Part shown: positions 58,472 to 60,000 of the stretch, one piece after another | Position numbering within the stretch: position 1 is the first letter of the stretch | Layout of the letters: every line of letters starts with the position of its first letter | NCBI GenBank assembly: GCA_030704615.1 | Contig: CM060732.1 | Coordinates: forward strand, 75,933,053-75,993,052 | Origin: Takakia lepidozioides | Taxonomy: Eukaryota; Streptophyta; Takakiopsida; Takakiales; Takakiaceae | Reading direction: 5' to 3' | DNA: 60,000 nucleotides | The notes under the pieces: model-generated | Told to the model about the DNA's origin: nothing | Database searches by the model: none | The model's input: only the letters and a program-made list of their open reading frames with translations | Position numbers and translations under genes: made by a program

Positions 58472-58495
58472 AACCTCGCGTGTGCAGTGGAGGTT
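58472..58495. repeat. 24-bp palindrome, copy 9
   Basis: Left arm AACCTCGCGTG (3 mismatches), spacer TG, right arm perfect. Lies at the 5' end of the open stretch of the DUF7869-type gene and is in frame with it (NLACAVEV). Confidence 0.75.
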
Positions 58496-60000
58496 TCGGT
58501 GATCATGATTTTAGAGACGGGTCAAAGAGTGTTTCTTACTCTTCCCGGGTCCTCATCTCCAATAGCCACTGGGGACTGCCTTAATGTCTCCGGGGTTGGG
58601 ACCTGTCATGGACAACAATTATCTTCCTCAACCATTTCAGTGGTTCTCATCTCCTGTGATGAAGCACACTCATTATGTCCTCTTCCTTATGGACATATGG
58701 ATGCTGACACCTTGAAGGAGGCCATTGGGACCCCGGTGATGTGGAATGTTGGCGAAGTTCTTGCGGAGAATAACGAGTATCAAGGAGGGCCTAACATGAA
58801 TCCTGATTTTATGCCGCAAACAAGAGATACTGCCGAGAATTCTGACGACAACGAGGATGAATCAAACCACAGACCATCGAAGAGTTCTGGGAATCCGAGC
58901 GGAGGACTCGGAAGAAACAACTGGAGAAACTTGCAGTGCGTACTGTTGGGTGATGATGGGGTTGCACTATTCGAGGGGGGATTCAAGCCTGCATTCCGGA
59001 CGAGGTGATCCTCAATGACAAACTAGGAGAGGACGATGTTGGAGTTCTTGTCACCAGAATACTTTCTGGAGGTTCTGGATCTTTGACGTCTCTTGTAAAA
59101 TGGCCTTTAACAAAAACACGACTTTTGGAAAGTGGGAAACTACTCTCAAATGATCTGGAGAATTTTATTAGATCCTCTGACAGTATCTTGTACGAAGATC
59201 ACGAGGCAGGTGTGAAGAAAACGGCGTATCAGCATTTTACGAGAAAGAAGAGGGATCGAGATTTGGAACACTCCAAAAAAAGAATGAAGAATCTTACTCT
59301 GGATGAAGTCCGGTCCGTGAGCAGCAAACCTTGCCGCAGACTTCACTGCTATTAATATTTTGATTGGCGAAAAACCTTGGCTATCCGTACTTCTTTTTGG
59401 GGATCCACTTTCGATGAGAGGAGAGAACACGGACTGAATGTTTCAAAACGACTTCACACGGTGATGGAGCTTACGGTCAGTATTCTCTTGAGTTCTGGAA
59501 GGGAAATTCAAACTTTACAATTGGTTCTTTGGCACGTTGCCTGCGCCAGCTGGAGAAGCCAACCTGTCGCGAGTCCAGGAACATTTTCGATTACCGACTT
59601 CAAAACGAGTTCTTCGAATCACTTTTAAGAGGTAAATCAAGATGTTTGGATGCTCTTAAACCCTGCAGGGCAGAAGACAAACGTGGTGCTCGTCCACTTC
59701 TGAGAAGACTGTACTTGCAAATGGACAACTCTGCGAAGGACAATAAGAACAGATGGATGCTTGCTTTTCTATCCCTCCTGATCGCCAAAGATGTTTTTGA
59801 AGAAATCCAGCTAGGGTTCCTAATGGTCGGGGACACCCATGAGGACATCGACGGGTTATTCAGCTACCTTTCGAAGAAGCTGAAGGAACGAAGTACCTAC
59901 ATTCTTTCAGATTTGATGAGGTCTTTTATGACCTCGCAAGATCTGCAGTTCATTCCACAGATTATTCAGGAGGTTCCCGACTTCAAGAATTTTGTCAAGG
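58472..60000 (+). pseudogene. DUF7869-type gene, decayed, runs off right edge
   Basis: Plus strand. An N-terminal part with SLCPLPYGHMDADTLKEAIG and TPVMWNVGEVL resembles a module found before such domains in plant repeat-encoded proteins. Next, IPDEVILNDKLGEDDVGV in a shifted frame (break near 58975), then a Cys cluster (SKPCRRLHCY) followed by a TAA at 59352, a further frame change near 59450, and a continuous frame to the edge. That frame contains RLYLQMDNSAKDNKNRWML, LGFLMVGDTHEDIDGLFSYL and FIPQIIQEVPDFKNFVK. MDN..KDNKN and VG.THEDID are hallmarks of DUF7869, an RNase-H-like domain spread in repeats of plants, algae and animals; a transposase origin is my inference. At least one stop and two frameshifts show decay. 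Confidence 0.7.

Noticed and set aside
49800-58495. Palindromes as a parS-like centromere set for the ParB-like gene
   Set aside because: Attractive, but the gene shows only a DGQHR-type motif, no helix-turn-helix of a partition ParB was seen, and the gene is broken. Kept only as a remote idea.
49800-58495. CRISPR array
   Set aside because: Repeat spacing is 0.1-2.4 kb and irregular, the repeats are full palindromes, and the host is a plant.
48950-60000. Integrated giant-virus segment (hairpins at gene ends, unusual genes)
   Set aside because: Genes have GT-AG introns and no viral core gene (capsid, packaging ATPase, polymerase) was recognised; DUF7869 and NIF families occur in plant genomes.

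Overview
The window is nuclear DNA of a land plant, most likely a seed-free one (fern, lycophyte or moss grade). Evidence for this: a long PLS-type pentatricopeptide-repeat (PPR) frame with a 101-residue period plus scattered DYW-domain relics, two multi-exon housekeeping genes with GT-AG introns (a CLC chloride channel and the MUS81 nuclease), a phytocyanin, an F-box gene, Ty1/copia elements and non-LTR retrotransposon debris. Nothing indicates bacterial or organellar DNA. The exact lineage cannot be read from the sequence.

Layout. 0-1.4 kb: minus-strand PPR gene running off the left edge. 1.4-8.7 kb: mostly unrecognised, with a rearranged copy of CLC intron/exon DNA (3.64-4.67 kb), a DYW-domain relic (4.7-5.1 kb) and a basic 163-residue frame (5.8-6.3 kb). 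8.7-23.3 kb: CLC gene on the minus strand, about 20 exons found; its introns hold retrotransposon 3' ends and another PPR-like relic. 23.4-25.5 kb: uncertain coding traces and a tRNA-like SINE head. 26.0-32.9 kb: complete MUS81 on the minus strand, 15 exons, 660 codons, all splice phases consistent. 33.9-36.3 kb: inverted duplication carrying one two-exon phytocyanin and one copy reduced to exon 1. 38.8-43.0 kb: F-box pseudogene split by a Copia element with a 5-bp target duplication. 44.3-48.4 kb: a second, fuller Copia element, truncated at its 5' end.

The right fifth (48.9-60 kb) is a different compartment. It holds three NIF/FCP1-phosphatase-like copies on both strands, a decayed gene with a ParB/DGQHR-like motif (GGQHT) followed by a region that may descend from a DNA methyltransferase, and a decayed DUF7869-type gene at the right edge. 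Through this block, and nowhere else that I could see, run nine copies of a 24-bp palindrome (arm AACCTCCACTG, 2-bp spacer, arm CAGTGGAGGTT). This combination is the best candidate for something undescribed.

The host genes are unrelated in function: organelle RNA processing (PPR), anion transport (CLC), recombination and crossover resolution (MUS81), cell-surface protein (phytocyanin), protein turnover (F-box). There is no operon-like logic. What links them is a shared load of repeats: the same non-LTR elements sit in introns of both CLC and MUS81.
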